From the NCBI GenBank assembly GCA_965533275.1, contig CBESWG010000007.1, positions 43,969 to 107,968 on the forward strand: a DNA stretch of 64,000 nt. Reading direction: 5' to 3'. The notes beneath the pieces were generated by a model, which saw nothing but the letters and a program-made list of their open reading frames with translations, had not been told where the DNA came from and did no database searches. Both the position numbers and the translations under genes were made by a program. Numbering within the stretch: the stretch's first letter is position 1; every line of letters starts with the position of its first letter. Source of the stretch: JAUXEH01 sp965533275 (lineage in GTDB: Bacteria > Acidobacteriota > Aminicenantia > Aminicenantales > Aminicenantaceae). Of the stretch, positions 17,862 through 28,200 are shown piece by piece.

Positions 17862-20255
17862 CTACTCGTAGCGGAGTGCGTCTGCAGGATCCCCCAGCGC
17901 TGCCCGGATGGTCTGGAAACTCACCGTCAGCAGAGCGATGCAAAAGGCAATCGCACCTGCCAGCAGGAACAGGATGACCGGTATCCCCGTGCGGTAGGCG
18001 AAGTTCTGCAGCCAGGTGTGCATTGCGTAGTAGGCGATCGGCCACGCGATCAGGTTGGCAGCCAGCACCCATTTGGTGAAGTCTCGCGAGAGCAGGAAAA
18101 CGATGTTCCCCACGGGGGCGCCCAGCACCTTGCGGATGCCGATCTCCTTGATGCGCCGCTCGGCCGTGAAGGAAGCTAGGCCGAACAGGCCCAGGCAGGC
18201 GATGAAGATGGCCAGGAGGGAGAACACTCCGAACACCTGCCCCAGTTTTTCCTCTGTGCGGTAGAGGCTGTCGAAGTTCTCATCGATGAAAAAATAGTCG
18301 AAGGGATAGTTGGGGCGCAGCTCGGTCCAGCGTTCCTTGAGGAAACCCATGGTCGTGGGGATGTCTTCCGGCCGGATGCGGACGATCACATGCCGGTAAT
18401 CGGGCTGCAGGTAGAACACGATGGGCGCGATCTCCTGATGAAGGGACTCGAAGTGAAAATCCCGGACCACACCGATGATCTTACCTGTCCTGGGTCCGTA
18501 GCCGATGGAGCGGCCCAGGGCATCTTCCGCCGTCCAACCCAGGCCCTTCACCGCGGCCTCGTTTAGGATGAACGCCTCCTTGAGGTCGGTGGGAAACTCC
18601 CGCGAAAAATTGCGCCCCGACGTCATCTCCATCTGGAAGGTCGGGATGAAATCATGTGAAACCCGGACAAAGGCGATGCGGAAGTTGACGGGATCAGCGC
18701 TATCGCCGCTGATCACCCGGGCGCCCGAAGAATCGAGCAGCCTCCCCGAGGGCACCCTCCGCGCGGCCGCCACCGAGACGATTCCCGGATGGGCTTGAAG
18801 CTGTGTGCGCAGGGAATCGAAGCGCTGCCGGATGAGGTTCGATGTGGGAAGGACCACGACCTGCTCCCGGTTGAATCCCAGGCCCTTGCTGCGGCTGTAG
18901 CGGAGCTGCTGGAAGACCACGGCCACGGAGATGATCAGGATGATCGAGATAGCGAACTGGGACACGACCAGGGTGGTCCGGAAAAGGGAACCCCCTCTCC
19001 CTGCCGGGCCCCGGGTACCCTTGAGCACCTGCACCGGCCGGAAGGAGGAGAGGATGAAGGCGGGATAGCTGCCCGCCACGATCCCGACGATCACCGCGAT
19101 GAGCAGGAGCCCCAGGAGCAGCTCCGGATTCTGCAGGAGGCCGAAGCCCAGGTCCCGCTCCACGAACCGGCCGAAGGCGGGGAGCACGATTGCAACCAGG
19201 ATCACGGCCAGGACCAGGGCGAAGAATGCCAGCAGGAGGGACTCGCTCAAAAACTGCCGGATGAGATCCGATCTTCGGGCGCCCACCACCTTGCGCATGC
19301 CCACTTCCCGGGATCGGATCGAGGAACGGGCCGTGGACAGGTTCATGAAATTGATGCAGGCGATGAGCAGCACGAACAGGGCGATGGCGGAAAAAATGTA
19401 GATGTACACGATGTTGCTGTTGGGCTCGATCTCTGAATCCAGGTGGGACGTCAGGTGGATGTCGGTCAGGCGCTGGAAATGAAGGGTGTTGGACCTGTGA
19501 TAGTCCTCCCCTTTGTGGCGGTCCAGGAAGGCCGGAACCTGAGCCTTGAGGAGCCCGATGTCGTAGTCTGGGGGCATCAACAGATAGGAGGCGTAGTTGT
19601 TGCTGCTCCAGTTCTCGAACTCGCGCGGCCCATACATCTGCTTGAGCGAAGCCAGGGAAACGATGATCTCGAAATGGAAGTGGGAGTTGGGTGGGGCGGC
19701 ACGGACAATACCCGTGACCTTGCCGTCGATGCGGTTCTCGAGCTTGAGAGTCTGTCCCAGAGGATCCTTGTCCCCGAAATACTTTTGCGCAGCTTTTTCC
19801 GAGATCACGAGGGTGAAGGGATCACGGAGAACGGTCCTGGGATCACCCACCAGGAGCTCGAAGGAAAACACGGAAAAGATATTCTCCTCGGCAAAGATGA
19901 TGCCTTCCTCCATGAAGTGCCGGTCTTCATGGCTGCACAGCATGCGGCCGGGGCTCTGTATGCGCACCGCCTCCTCGATGTCGGGGAAGTCGTTGAGGAG
20001 GAGCGGCGTGATGGGAGGCGCGACATGTCCGAGGTGGAGGCTCGAGGTGCCGTCATCGTTGAACCATTCGCGTGTCACACGGTAGATGCGCTCGGCATTG
20101 GCGTGATAGCGGTCATAGCTCAGCTCGTCACGCACATACAGGAGGATCAGGATGCAGCAGGCCATACCGATGGCCAGCCCTATGAGGTTGATGAAAGAGA
20201 AGCCCTTGTATTTGCGCAGGTTGCGCAGGGATGTCGTGAGATAATTCTTGATCAT
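17862..20255 (-). CDS. MacB/FtsX-family permease (no ATPase gene nearby), copy 1
   Basis: A 797-residue inner-membrane protein with the two-module layout common in Acidobacteria-type permeases: an N-terminal helix (MIKNYLTTSLRNL then INLIGLAIGMACCILILLYV), a large periplasmic MacB core domain (about 45-285), three FtsX helices with the REVGMRKVVGA motif near 320, a fourth helix with a second MacB core, and three C-terminal FtsX helices with RRIKEIGIRKVLGA near 690. MacB-type proteins couple a cytosolic ATPase to periplasmic export or mechanotransmission; no such ATPase is encoded within this window, so a distant partner is needed. GGAGGG lies upstream of the ATG. A second member of the same type is at 32599-35007. 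Substrate unknown. Confidence 0.88.
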   Translation of the reverse strand: MIKNYLTTSLRNLRKYKGFSFINLIGLAIGMACCILILLYVRDELSYDRYHANAERIYRVTREWFNDDGTSSLHLGHVAPPITPLLLNDFPDIEEAVRIQSPGRMLCSHEDRHFMEEGIIFAEENIFSVFSFELLVGDPRTVLRDPFTLVISEKAAQKYFGDKDPLGQTLKLENRIDGKVTGIVRAAPPNSHFHFEIIVSLASLKQMYGPREFENWSSNNYASYLLMPPDYDIGLLKAQVPAFLDRHKGEDYHRSNTLHFQRLTDIHLTSHLDSEIEPNSNIVYIYIFSAIALFVLLIACINFMNLSTARSSIRSREVGMRKVVGARRSDLIRQFLSESLLLAFFALVLAVILVAIVLPAFGRFVERDLGFGLLQNPELLLGLLLIAVIVGIVAGSYPAFILSSFRPVQVLKGTRGPAGRGGSLFRTTLVVSQFAISIILIISVAVVFQQLRYSRSKGLGFNREQVVVLPTSNLIRQRFDSLRTQLQAHPGIVSVAAARRVPSGRLLDSSGARVISGDSADPVNFRIAFVRVSHDFIPTFQMEMTSGRNFSREFPTDLKEAFILNEAAVKGLGWTAEDALGRSIGYGPRTGKIIGVVRDFHFESLHQEIAPIVFYLQPDYRHVIVRIRPEDIPTTMGFLKERWTELRPNYPFDYFFIDENFDSLYRTEEKLGQVFGVFSLLAIFIACLGLFGLASFTAERRIKEIGIRKVLGAPVGNIVFLLSRDFTKWVLAANLIAWPIAYYAMHTWLQNFAYRTGIPVILFLLAGAIAFCIALLTVSFQTIRAALGDPADALRYE

Positions 20256-20389
20256 TCAGAGGCCCTCCCGAAGCGATCCTCCCAAGTCAACTATAACATA
20301 TACATGGACGTGCGCCGGTCTTAAAAGGTTCACGTGTGCTATTATATTTGACATTCCGCAGCACTTGGATTAGGTATAGGGGACAAATC

Positions 20390-21853
20390 ATGGGGGCACA
20401 CGGGAACCTAAGATCGATCAACCAGGCGGTGAGGGCCGCGCTGTGGATATTTCCCTACCTGGCCCTGCTTTTTTCCTGGGGATGTGATGCCCTTGCCCGC
20501 CCGGAGAGTGTCCGCCTGGTCATCCTGCACGTCAATGATACGCACGGCCACCTGTATCCGCATGACTACAGGGGTCAGTGGAACGTTGGGGGGGCGGCCC
20601 GCATGGCGACCCTCATCAAGGGGGTCCGGAAGGACCATCCGGGAGAGACGTTGGTGCTGCACGCCGGGGATGTGTTTTCGCGCGGCGGCCCCCTGACCGT
20701 TTATTCCGGCGGCCTGGCCGACATGCTGGCTCTGGATGCCATGGGCGTCGACGTCATGATCCCGGGCAATGGCGAGTTCTATACGGGCGTGGACAACCTC
20801 CTGCACCATGCTGCAGCTGTTTCCTTCCCCGTTGTCCTGGCCAATGTGTTCTTCAAGGACAGCGGCGAACGGTTGTTCCCGCCCAGTGTCATACTGGAGG
20901 TTGGCGGCATCAAGGTCGGCGTCCTGGGATTAGGTTTTTTCTACGCCAACCATCCCGCAGCCTGGCACCTCAAAGCGGAACGGCCTGAGGTCGAGGCCCG
21001 GAAGCACCTGCCGGATCTGTTGGGGAGGGTTGAACTGGTGATCGCCCTCACTCACCTGGGGCAGGAAGTTGACCGACAGCTGGCCGCAGAGGTTGAGGGC
21101 ATCGACATCATCGTGGGCGCGCACAGCCATGATTACCTGGAGACCCCTGTAACGCTGGCGGGACCCGGCGGCAAAAAAGTGATCTATGTCCAGGCCGGGA
21201 TCTTTGGAACCCATGTGGGGCGGTTGGACCTTCATCTGCGGGCGGGAAGCGATGGGAGCTATACGCTCGAACGCAGCGAGGGACGTCTGTGCCCCGTGAC
21301 CGCCGAACTTGACGATGATCCGGAGGTCGCCGAACTGCTGGAGAAGGAATCCGAACCACTCAAGGAAGTCCTGTGTATCTCGAATGTCGCCCTGGACTTT
21401 CCCTCTGAAGGCCCCAATCCCATGGGGAATTTTATCGCAGAGGCTATGCTGGCCAACTTCCCTGCGGACGCGGCCCTCTTCTACCGGGACGCGGTCCACT
21501 CCGGGATATTGCCAGGCCCCGTGACCATCGAGGATGTGTGCCGCATACACCGCTGGAGGAGCCGCATCGTGCGCATGTCCCTCACCGGGGAGCAGTTGGT
21601 GCAGGTCCTGGCAGGACCCAAGGTCCTGGCGCACGGCCTCACTTTCGAACGCATGGAGGGAGCCGTCAGAGACCTGCGCGTGGGAGGCAAGGCCGTCGAC
21701 CTGAAGAAGAGGTATGACATCGTGGCTGATGAGGCCCTGGTGATGAACTCGGAGCCCCTCCAGGGCATCGAATTTCAGGAGACCGGGGAGCGCGTGGATT
21801 CCATGCTGATCATGCATCTCCGGACTTTAAGAAAGATCGAGGATTTCCCCTGA
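20390..21853 (+). CDS. Exported 5'-nucleotidase/metallophosphatase-like protein with altered active site
   Basis: A 487-residue protein with a hydrophobic signal (about residues 14-36), an N-terminal calcineurin-like metallophosphatase domain and a C-terminal 5'-nucleotidase domain (about 330-480). Metal-binding motifs are D50-T-H52, G-D94 and GAHSHD near residue 240. The third motif, usually GNHEFD, reads G-N127-G-E129-F-Y: the catalytic histidine is replaced by Gly and the Asp by Tyr. A related change is known in SoxB, so the protein may act on another ester or be inactive. I use the ATG at 20390, with GGGGA seven bases upstream; the frame opens to 20336 with GTG. It is divergent from the permease and convergent (15-base gap) with the TPR kinase. 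Confidence 0.85.
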   Translation: MGAHGNLRSINQAVRAALWIFPYLALLFSWGCDALARPESVRLVILHVNDTHGHLYPHDYRGQWNVGGAARMATLIKGVRKDHPGETLVLHAGDVFSRGGPLTVYSGGLADMLALDAMGVDVMIPGNGEFYTGVDNLLHHAAAVSFPVVLANVFFKDSGERLFPPSVILEVGGIKVGVLGLGFFYANHPAAWHLKAERPEVEARKHLPDLLGRVELVIALTHLGQEVDRQLAAEVEGIDIIVGAHSHDYLETPVTLAGPGGKKVIYVQAGIFGTHVGRLDLHLRAGSDGSYTLERSEGRLCPVTAELDDDPEVAELLEKESEPLKEVLCISNVALDFPSEGPNPMGNFIAEAMLANFPADAALFYRDAVHSGILPGPVTIEDVCRIHRWRSRIVRMSLTGEQLVQVLAGPKVLAHGLTFERMEGAVRDLRVGGKAVDLKKRYDIVADEALVMNSEPLQGIEFQETGERVDSMLIMHLRTLRKIEDFP

Positions 21854-21868
21854 AGTCCTCTCCAGTCT

Positions 21869-24586
21869 CTAGTCTCGAGAGATCTTGTGCCGTTCCTCCA
21901 GAGCTTCCGCTTCCGATATTCTCCCCAGCCGACGCAGCATCGAAGTCAATTCGGTCGCTGTCTGTGTAACCTCGTGGCTTTCCGAGCCCTCGACTTCTAG
22001 GAACAGCTCGAGAGCTTCCTTATAGAGTCCCTCCGCCTTTCCGTAGCTCTCAAGGTTGTGGTGATGCAGGTAGGCCAGGTTGAAGAGAGCGCGGGCCCTG
22101 CCGTCCAGGATCGGGGGAGAAGCCTTCTCATAGATATCCAGGGAACGTTTGAGTGACCGTTCCGCCTCCTCGTCTTCTCCCATGAGGGTGAGCGTGTGTC
22201 CGAAATTTGAGAGCAGCTCGGCCAGTTCCGGATCCTCCGGCCCGCGTTCGCTCTCGACAATCGGTATGGCTCTCCTGTATAGAGAGGAGGCCAGTTCCGG
22301 GCGGTCCGTCCAACTGTAGAAAGTGCCGAGGTGGTTAAGGCTGTCTGTGAGGCGGATGTCCTCGTCTCCCCATAGCGCTTCCCGCACCTTAAGGCCCCGT
22401 AGATGCATGGCCTCGGCCCTGTTGTTCTGTTCCAGCATCATCAAGGCCAGAGCCATGTTGTGCAGGACGGGTGGGAGTTCGGCGTGTATCGGGCCGTGTA
22501 TCTTTTCAAGGGTTAGAAGTGATTTTTCATAGTATCCTACGGCTTTAGTATAGTCCTCAGCGTTGTGTGTAAGATTGGCCAGACGGTAATAGCTCTGCGC
22601 CACATCGGGGTGCTCGTCTCCAAAAGCCTTTTTCTGTATCTCCAGAGCCTCGAGGTAGTACTTTTCGGCTTCAGGGTATTCCTTCAGCACAAGATGGATG
22701 ACGCCGATGTTGCTGAGGCTGGCGGCGACACTGGGATGATACTCTCCAAGGGTTTTGCGTTTTATTGCCAGGCTCTGTTCGTACAGTGGAAGGGCTTCCT
22801 GGTAGTGACGGCGGCGATATTTGAGCACGGCCAGGGCATTCAGGCTGTGTGCTACATCCGGATGATCTTCACCGAGCGCTGCCATCCGGATGTCCAGGGC
22901 CCTTTCAAAATAGGTCTCTGCTTCGTCCAGACGGTCTTGTTGATAGAAGACCGAGCCCAGTCCGATCACGGTTTCGGCCAGAGCCACATCGTCAGTTCCA
23001 TATGTTTTTTCTTCGATGCGCAGAGCCCGGGTCATGTATTCTTCGGCCTTGGGAAGATTGCGGTCGACATAGTAGATGAAGCCCAGCAGACGAAGTGCCT
23101 CTGCGATGTCGGGGTGGTCCGGTGGCAGCTCCCTCTCTCTGGTTGCCAGGCTCTTCTGCAGCAGAGCCTCGGCTTCCGCGTATCGCCCCTGATCGTCTCT
23201 CAGCGCTGCCAGGCTGACCTGACTGTCTGCTACACTGAGCTCCTCGTCTCCAAATTCCTGTGTGCGGATCTCCAGGGCCCCGGTGAGCAGAGGATCCGAC
23301 TGCCCGTAGAGACCGAGCTTCCGGTAGACCGTCCCGATGGTCTCCATCATCCGGGCTTGGATGTGGGGCTGATCGCTCAGTTTTGCCTCCACATCTTTCG
23401 CCCCCAGGTCCAGGATCTCTCTGACGGTGATGGTGTTGCCTCGCGCCTCTCCCGGATCCGAAATCTCGAAGAGGTCGACCAGAAATTGCGCCACGCTCGT
23501 GGCCTCGTCTCGAGCCTGGACCGCGAGCTGACGTTCCCGCTGCAGGTCCAAAACATACCTGAGCCCCAAGAAGAGGAATGCACCAAGTATGGCTGCCACC
23601 CCAATGCGGCGAAGGCGTTTCTTGGGTTTCTCGCGCACCTGCCTTAAACGCTCTATAGTCTCCACGGCAGTGGGCCGGGCATCAGGCTCGAGGGACTTGA
23701 GTCGGTTGATGAGCGAAACCAGGTCGGAGCTCACTCCGGAGACCGGGACCGTCTCTCCCGCTTTCGCCATCTCGATCAGCTTGGTGGTGGAGTCGGTCTC
23801 GTTATAGGGGAGCTGCTCAGTGAAGAGTTCCTGCAGGATGAGCCCGAAGGAGTACAGGTCTGAAGCCGGCCCCGCGATCTCGCCCTGGGCCTGCTCCGGG
23901 CTCATGTAGAGGGGCGTCCCCATCACCTTCCCACGCCGCGTAGGGATGTAGCCCTCCGGCTGGCTCGGTGTGCCCTGACTGCTCCCTGCCTCGGTTTTAT
24001 CTCCTGGACCTGTGAGTGTCCTGTCCACTGGTGGAGTCAGCTCTTCCAGTGGATCCAGGGTTTGTGTCTTCTCTACTTGCAGGGCCTGCTCAGCAATCTC
24101 CTCGATCTTTGGTTCGATGAAACGCGAGAGCCCGAAATCCAGGACCTTGATCTCGCCTGAACGAGTGACCAGCACATTGGATGGCTTGAGGTCTCGGTGC
24201 ACGATCCCCTTTGCATGCGCCATCTTGAGTACCCGGGCCAGTTGTTCCGCGATCCTGAGTTTATGGGCCTTATCCATGCCCGCTTTTGCTGCCCGCCTCA
24301 GGTCCTGTCCCTCGATGAATTCCAGGATCAGGTAATCTCCTTCTCCTTCCTCCACATAATCATAGATCTGGCAGATGTTAGGGTGTTCGAGCGCGGAGAG
24401 GGCTCGGGCTTCCCGCAGGAAACGGGTCTTTGCTCTGGGATCGTGGCGGGATTTTGCCCCTAGGGCCTTTACAGCGACCTTGCGTTCCAGGGTTGCATCA
24501 TAGCCCTCGTAGACTTCGCCCATGCCCCCCCTGCCGATGAATTTGACGACCTGGATGTGCCCGATGGTCTTCCCGATCAAGGTCAT
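21869..24586 (-). CDS. Transmembrane Ser/Thr protein kinase with TPR repeats
   Basis: A 905-residue Hanks-type kinase. Cytosolic domain: glycine loop GRGGMGEV (18-25), K40 in VAVK, HRDLKPSN (130-137), DFG (150-152) and S-P-E of the activation segment at 229-231. An unusual acidic/threonine-rich insert of about 60 residues (157-218) separates DFG from the activation-loop end. After a single helix at 328-346 come about eleven tandem 42-residue TPR units of the kinesin-light-chain type, placed outside the membrane by topology. The TPR array likely senses or binds a periplasmic partner. All catalytic residues are present, so the kinase should be active. A full-length start at 24586 is supported by GGAGGG upstream. 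No partner phosphatase is near. Confidence 0.92.
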   Translation of the reverse strand: MTLIGKTIGHIQVVKFIGRGGMGEVYEGYDATLERKVAVKALGAKSRHDPRAKTRFLREARALSALEHPNICQIYDYVEEGEGDYLILEFIEGQDLRRAAKAGMDKAHKLRIAEQLARVLKMAHAKGIVHRDLKPSNVLVTRSGEIKVLDFGLSRFIEPKIEEIAEQALQVEKTQTLDPLEELTPPVDRTLTGPGDKTEAGSSQGTPSQPEGYIPTRRGKVMGTPLYMSPEQAQGEIAGPASDLYSFGLILQELFTEQLPYNETDSTTKLIEMAKAGETVPVSGVSSDLVSLINRLKSLEPDARPTAVETIERLRQVREKPKKRLRRIGVAAILGAFLFLGLRYVLDLQRERQLAVQARDEATSVAQFLVDLFEISDPGEARGNTITVREILDLGAKDVEAKLSDQPHIQARMMETIGTVYRKLGLYGQSDPLLTGALEIRTQEFGDEELSVADSQVSLAALRDDQGRYAEAEALLQKSLATRERELPPDHPDIAEALRLLGFIYYVDRNLPKAEEYMTRALRIEEKTYGTDDVALAETVIGLGSVFYQQDRLDEAETYFERALDIRMAALGEDHPDVAHSLNALAVLKYRRRHYQEALPLYEQSLAIKRKTLGEYHPSVAASLSNIGVIHLVLKEYPEAEKYYLEALEIQKKAFGDEHPDVAQSYYRLANLTHNAEDYTKAVGYYEKSLLTLEKIHGPIHAELPPVLHNMALALMMLEQNNRAEAMHLRGLKVREALWGDEDIRLTDSLNHLGTFYSWTDRPELASSLYRRAIPIVESERGPEDPELAELLSNFGHTLTLMGEDEEAERSLKRSLDIYEKASPPILDGRARALFNLAYLHHHNLESYGKAEGLYKEALELFLEVEGSESHEVTQTATELTSMLRRLGRISEAEALEERHKISRD

Positions 24587-24717
24587 ATGTAGTCCTCCCT
24601 CCTTTGGCGGATAGACATCTCCGTTTGCAACCTCCTCAAATGCAGCAGGAGTATTGGGTTATTCTGCCCGGATCACCTGGCTTCTTGCTGATTAGTGATA
24701 ATAGTATGTATGAAGGA

Positions 24718-24984
24718 TCAGCCCTTTTTAATCTTGAATACGTAGTAGAAATAACCAGCGAAGTAGGACGAGGCCAGCATTGCGAGATAGTGGCAACACT
24801 GGTAGATGGTTCCTTTCTCGAGGACAAAGAAGTAGAAAACCAGTGCCACAAGGATTCCAATTATGATACCTGCAATCTTGTTTCCTATGGGATCACATTT
24901 AGGATTTGTTGGATCTGGACAGATCCCTTTCGTCGCTGCAGCAGCGCTCATAAGAAGACTCCCAAACATTATGACTTCTTTCAT
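24718..24984 (-). CDS. Small membrane protein of unknown function
   Basis: An 88-residue product not recognised as any family. Residues 1-19 look like a weak signal or membrane segment, then a Cys-Pro-Asp rich loop (Cys22, Cys30), a strong hydrophobic helix at about 37-54, and a second aromatic/Cys-rich helix at about 61-84, ending in basic KIKKG. GGAGGG stands five bases before the ATG at 24984, which is why I accept it as a gene despite its size; the frame continues upstream to 25023 without a better site. The TPR kinase gene lies just downstream on the same strand (131-base gap). An inverted repeat upstream (TTCTGT at 25052-25057, ACAGAA at 25066-25071) is a possible operator. Confidence 0.6.
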   Translation of the reverse strand: MKEVIMFGSLLMSAAAATKGICPDPTNPKCDPIGNKIAGIIIGILVALVFYFFVLEKGTIYQCCHYLAMLASSYFAGYFYYVFKIKKG

Positions 24985-25051
24985 TTTACCCTCCCTGTAA
25001 TTGGAAAATTGGGGGCACTGCACGAATCTGGTTGATTTCCCCCTGAAACTC

Positions 25052-25071
25052 TTCTGTTGAGTATCACAGAA
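25052..25071. promoter_or_regulatory. Short inverted repeat in a divergent promoter region
   Basis: TTCTGT at 25052-25057 and ACAGAA at 25066-25071 form perfect 6-base arms with an 8-base spacer, in the 216-base gap between the small membrane protein (minus) and the tricorn-like protease (plus). The size fits a dimeric regulator site, but six-base arms can occur by chance and no promoter boxes clearly flank it. Confidence 0.25.
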
Positions 25072-25200
25072 CAGAGCTTAAGGTCAACCGAATTTTAAAG
25101 ATATTCAAGGAGGTATTTGTGCCAGATTGACCGGCCTGAATATCTGTGGTAGATATGCCTTACCAATGATGTCTGATCAATCCATAGCGAGGAGTCTATA

Positions 25201-28200
25201 ATGAAAAAATCAGCCCTGTGTATCGTTCTCTTACTGGCGGTGGCCTGGCTGGCTGCCCCTGTATCCGCCGAAGAGGCGCGCCTGCTGCGCCAACCCGGAG
25301 TGAGCGCTAACCATATCGCGTTCGTGTATGCCAACGACATCTGGATGGTCCCGCGCTCCGGGGGCGATGCCCGCCGGATCACGACCCATGTGGGAACGGA
25401 GGCCGGCCCCATGTTTTCTCCGGATGGTAAGACCATCGCGTTCTCAGGGGAGTACGATGGGAACACCGATGTGTTCGTGGTGCCTGCCGAAGGCGGCGAA
25501 CCTCGGCGACTGACTTATCATCCCGGCGGCGACATGGTGCGGGGTTGGACCCCGGACGGCAAGCACGTCGTGTTCGCCTCTTCCCGTGTCTCTGTTCCCG
25601 TCGGCTACCCCCGACTGTGGACCGTGTCCCTCAAGGGAGGCATGCCCGAGGTCCTGCCCATGCCCATGGCGAACAAGGGAGTCTTCTCTCCCGACGGGAA
25701 GCGGATGGCCTACGTGCCTCTCGTGGAGGCCTTTGCAGCCTGGAGGCACTACCGGGGAGGCCGCACCACCGAGATCTGGCTATTGGACATGGACGACTAC
25801 GACATGGAAAAGGTCCCTCGTGATAACAGCAACGACACCGATCCCATGTGGATCGGCGACACCGTCTACTTCTTGTCTGACCGAAACCACACCATGAACT
25901 TGTTCGGCTTTGACACGGGATCAAAAGAGGTCAAACAGCTCACGTTCCATGACGACTATGACATCAAAAGCGCCCGGGCTGGAGACGGATCGATCATCTA
26001 TGAACAGGCCGGTTACCTGCATCTGTTCGACCCGGCCGCCGCCAAGGCCACACAGGTCAACGTCGAGATCCGGGGAGACCTGCCTGGCCGCCGCGTGCAC
26101 ATGGCCCGTGTGTCCAACTACATCAAGAGCTCCTCACTTTCCCCCACTGGCAAGCGCGCAGTCATCGAGGCTCGGGGAGAGCTATTCACGGTCCCGGCCG
26201 AGAAGGGGGATGCTCGGAACCTGACGCAGAGCTCCGGCGTCAACGACCGCTACCCCACCTGGTCGCCCGATGGGGCCAGTATCGCCTGGTTCTCCGACGA
26301 GGGCGGGGAGTACGGTCTGATGATCGGGGACCAGAAGGGGCTCGAATCCGCTAGACGTATCGAGCTCAGGAACCCGTCTTTCTACTACAGCCCGGTTTGG
26401 TCGCCGGATTCCAGCAAGGTCCTGTTCGCGGACAATGGCCTGAATCTTTTTTATGTGGATTTAAAGACCGAGAAGGTCATCAAGATCGACAAGGATACCT
26501 ACGACCACCCGATGCGTTCCCTGGATCATGTTTGGGGGCCGGATTCCCTTTGGATCGCCTATTCCAAGCGCCTGAAAAACCACATGCACGTGGTCTTCGC
26601 CTACTCCCTGGAGGAGGGGAAATCCTATCAGCTTACGGATGGGCTTACCGATGCTCTCTCACCCGCATTCGACAAGAGCGGCAAGTATCTGTACTTCCTG
26701 GCCAGCACCAACTTTGCCCTGAACACAGGGTGGCTGGACATGACCTCCTATGAACGGCCCTTCACCTATGGGGTTTACTTGATGGTCCTCAATGCAGAAG
26801 ATCCCTCGCCGCTGCTCCCCGAGAGCGACGAGGAAGAAGTTAAGAAGAAAGAGGAAGGAGACGCCGCCAAGAAGTCCGAGGCCAAGGACGAGGACAAAAA
26901 ACAGGACGAGGCCAAGGACGAGGGCCCCAAGGTCAAGATCGACCTGAAGGGCCTCGACCAGCGCATCCTGGCCCTGGACATCCCGCTGCGTCCCTACTTC
27001 CAGCTCCAGTGCGCCGAAGCCAATGTGTTCTTTTATGTGGAAACTATCCCCAACCAGCCCGGGGCCACGCTCCACCGCTATGACCTCAAGAAGAAGGAGG
27101 GACAGCCCTTCATGGTGGGCATCTTCGGCTATTCTCTCTCAGCCGATGGTAAAAAGCTGCTGTATTCGGGTTCGGGAGGGGCCATGGGGATCGTGGATTC
27201 CAAGGGCAAGCCCAAGATGGGCGACGGCCGGCTCGGCACCAATCAGCTGCAGGCCAGGGTGGATCCCATTGCCGAGTGGAAGCAGATCTATCGCGAAGCC
27301 TGGAGGATCAACCGGGACTTCCTGTATGACGCCGAGATGCACGGGGCGGACTGGGATGCCATGTACAAAAAGTACCTACCCCTTTTGAAGCATGTGGCCC
27401 ACCGCTCGGACCTGAGCTATGTCCTGATGAACCTGATCGGGGAACTCACCATCGGTCACTCCGGGGCAGGGGGAGGGGCCATGGCCTCTGCACCCCGTGT
27501 GCCGGGTGGGCTGCTGGGAGCCGACTACGAGGTGGACAGCGGATATTACCGCATCAAAAAGATCTACATCGGCGAGAACTGGAATCCGGGACTCAGGGCC
27601 CCCCTCACCGCTCCCGGGCTCAAGGTGGCAGAAGGCGACTATATCCTGGAGGTCAACGGCATGCCAGTAAAACCGCCCATGAACCTCTACGGCGCATTCG
27701 AGGCTACGGCCAACAAGCAGACCGTGCTCCGCATCAACATCAAGCCTACACTGGAAGGATCGCGGATCGAGACCGTGGTGCCGGTGGCCAATGAAGGCGG
27801 GCTGCGCATGCGAGAATGGCTCGAAGGCAACCGCCGCAAGGTGGACGAGCTGTCAGGCGGCCGCCTGGCCTATGTCTATCTCCCCAATACCTCGGGTGCC
27901 GGATACACCAACTTCAACCGCTACTATTTCTCACAACAGCAGAAAGATGGGGCCATCATCGACGAGCGCTTCAACGGGGGCGGCTCGGCCGCCGACTATT
28001 TCGTGGATCTCATGGCCCGGCCGCTCATGAACTACTGGGCCACGCGTGACGGCGAGGAGTTCACGACCCCCACCGCCCAGATCTTCGGTCCCAAGGTCAT
28101 GATCATCAACGAGTGGGCCGGCTCAGGCGGCGATGCGCTGCCCTATTATTTCCGCTTCCGCGAGATCGGGCCGCTCGTCGGCAAACGCACCTGGGGCGGG

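Noticed and set aside
20348..20376. TTGACA at 20348 with TAGGTA 17 bases on, as promoter for the nucleotidase-like gene
   Set aside because: The -10 match is poor and the start point would fall inside or next to the ribosome site at 20378-20385.
24604..25035. Plus-strand frame of 143 codons opposite the small membrane protein
   Set aside because: No ribosome site; the minus-strand frame has GGAGGG and membrane helices.
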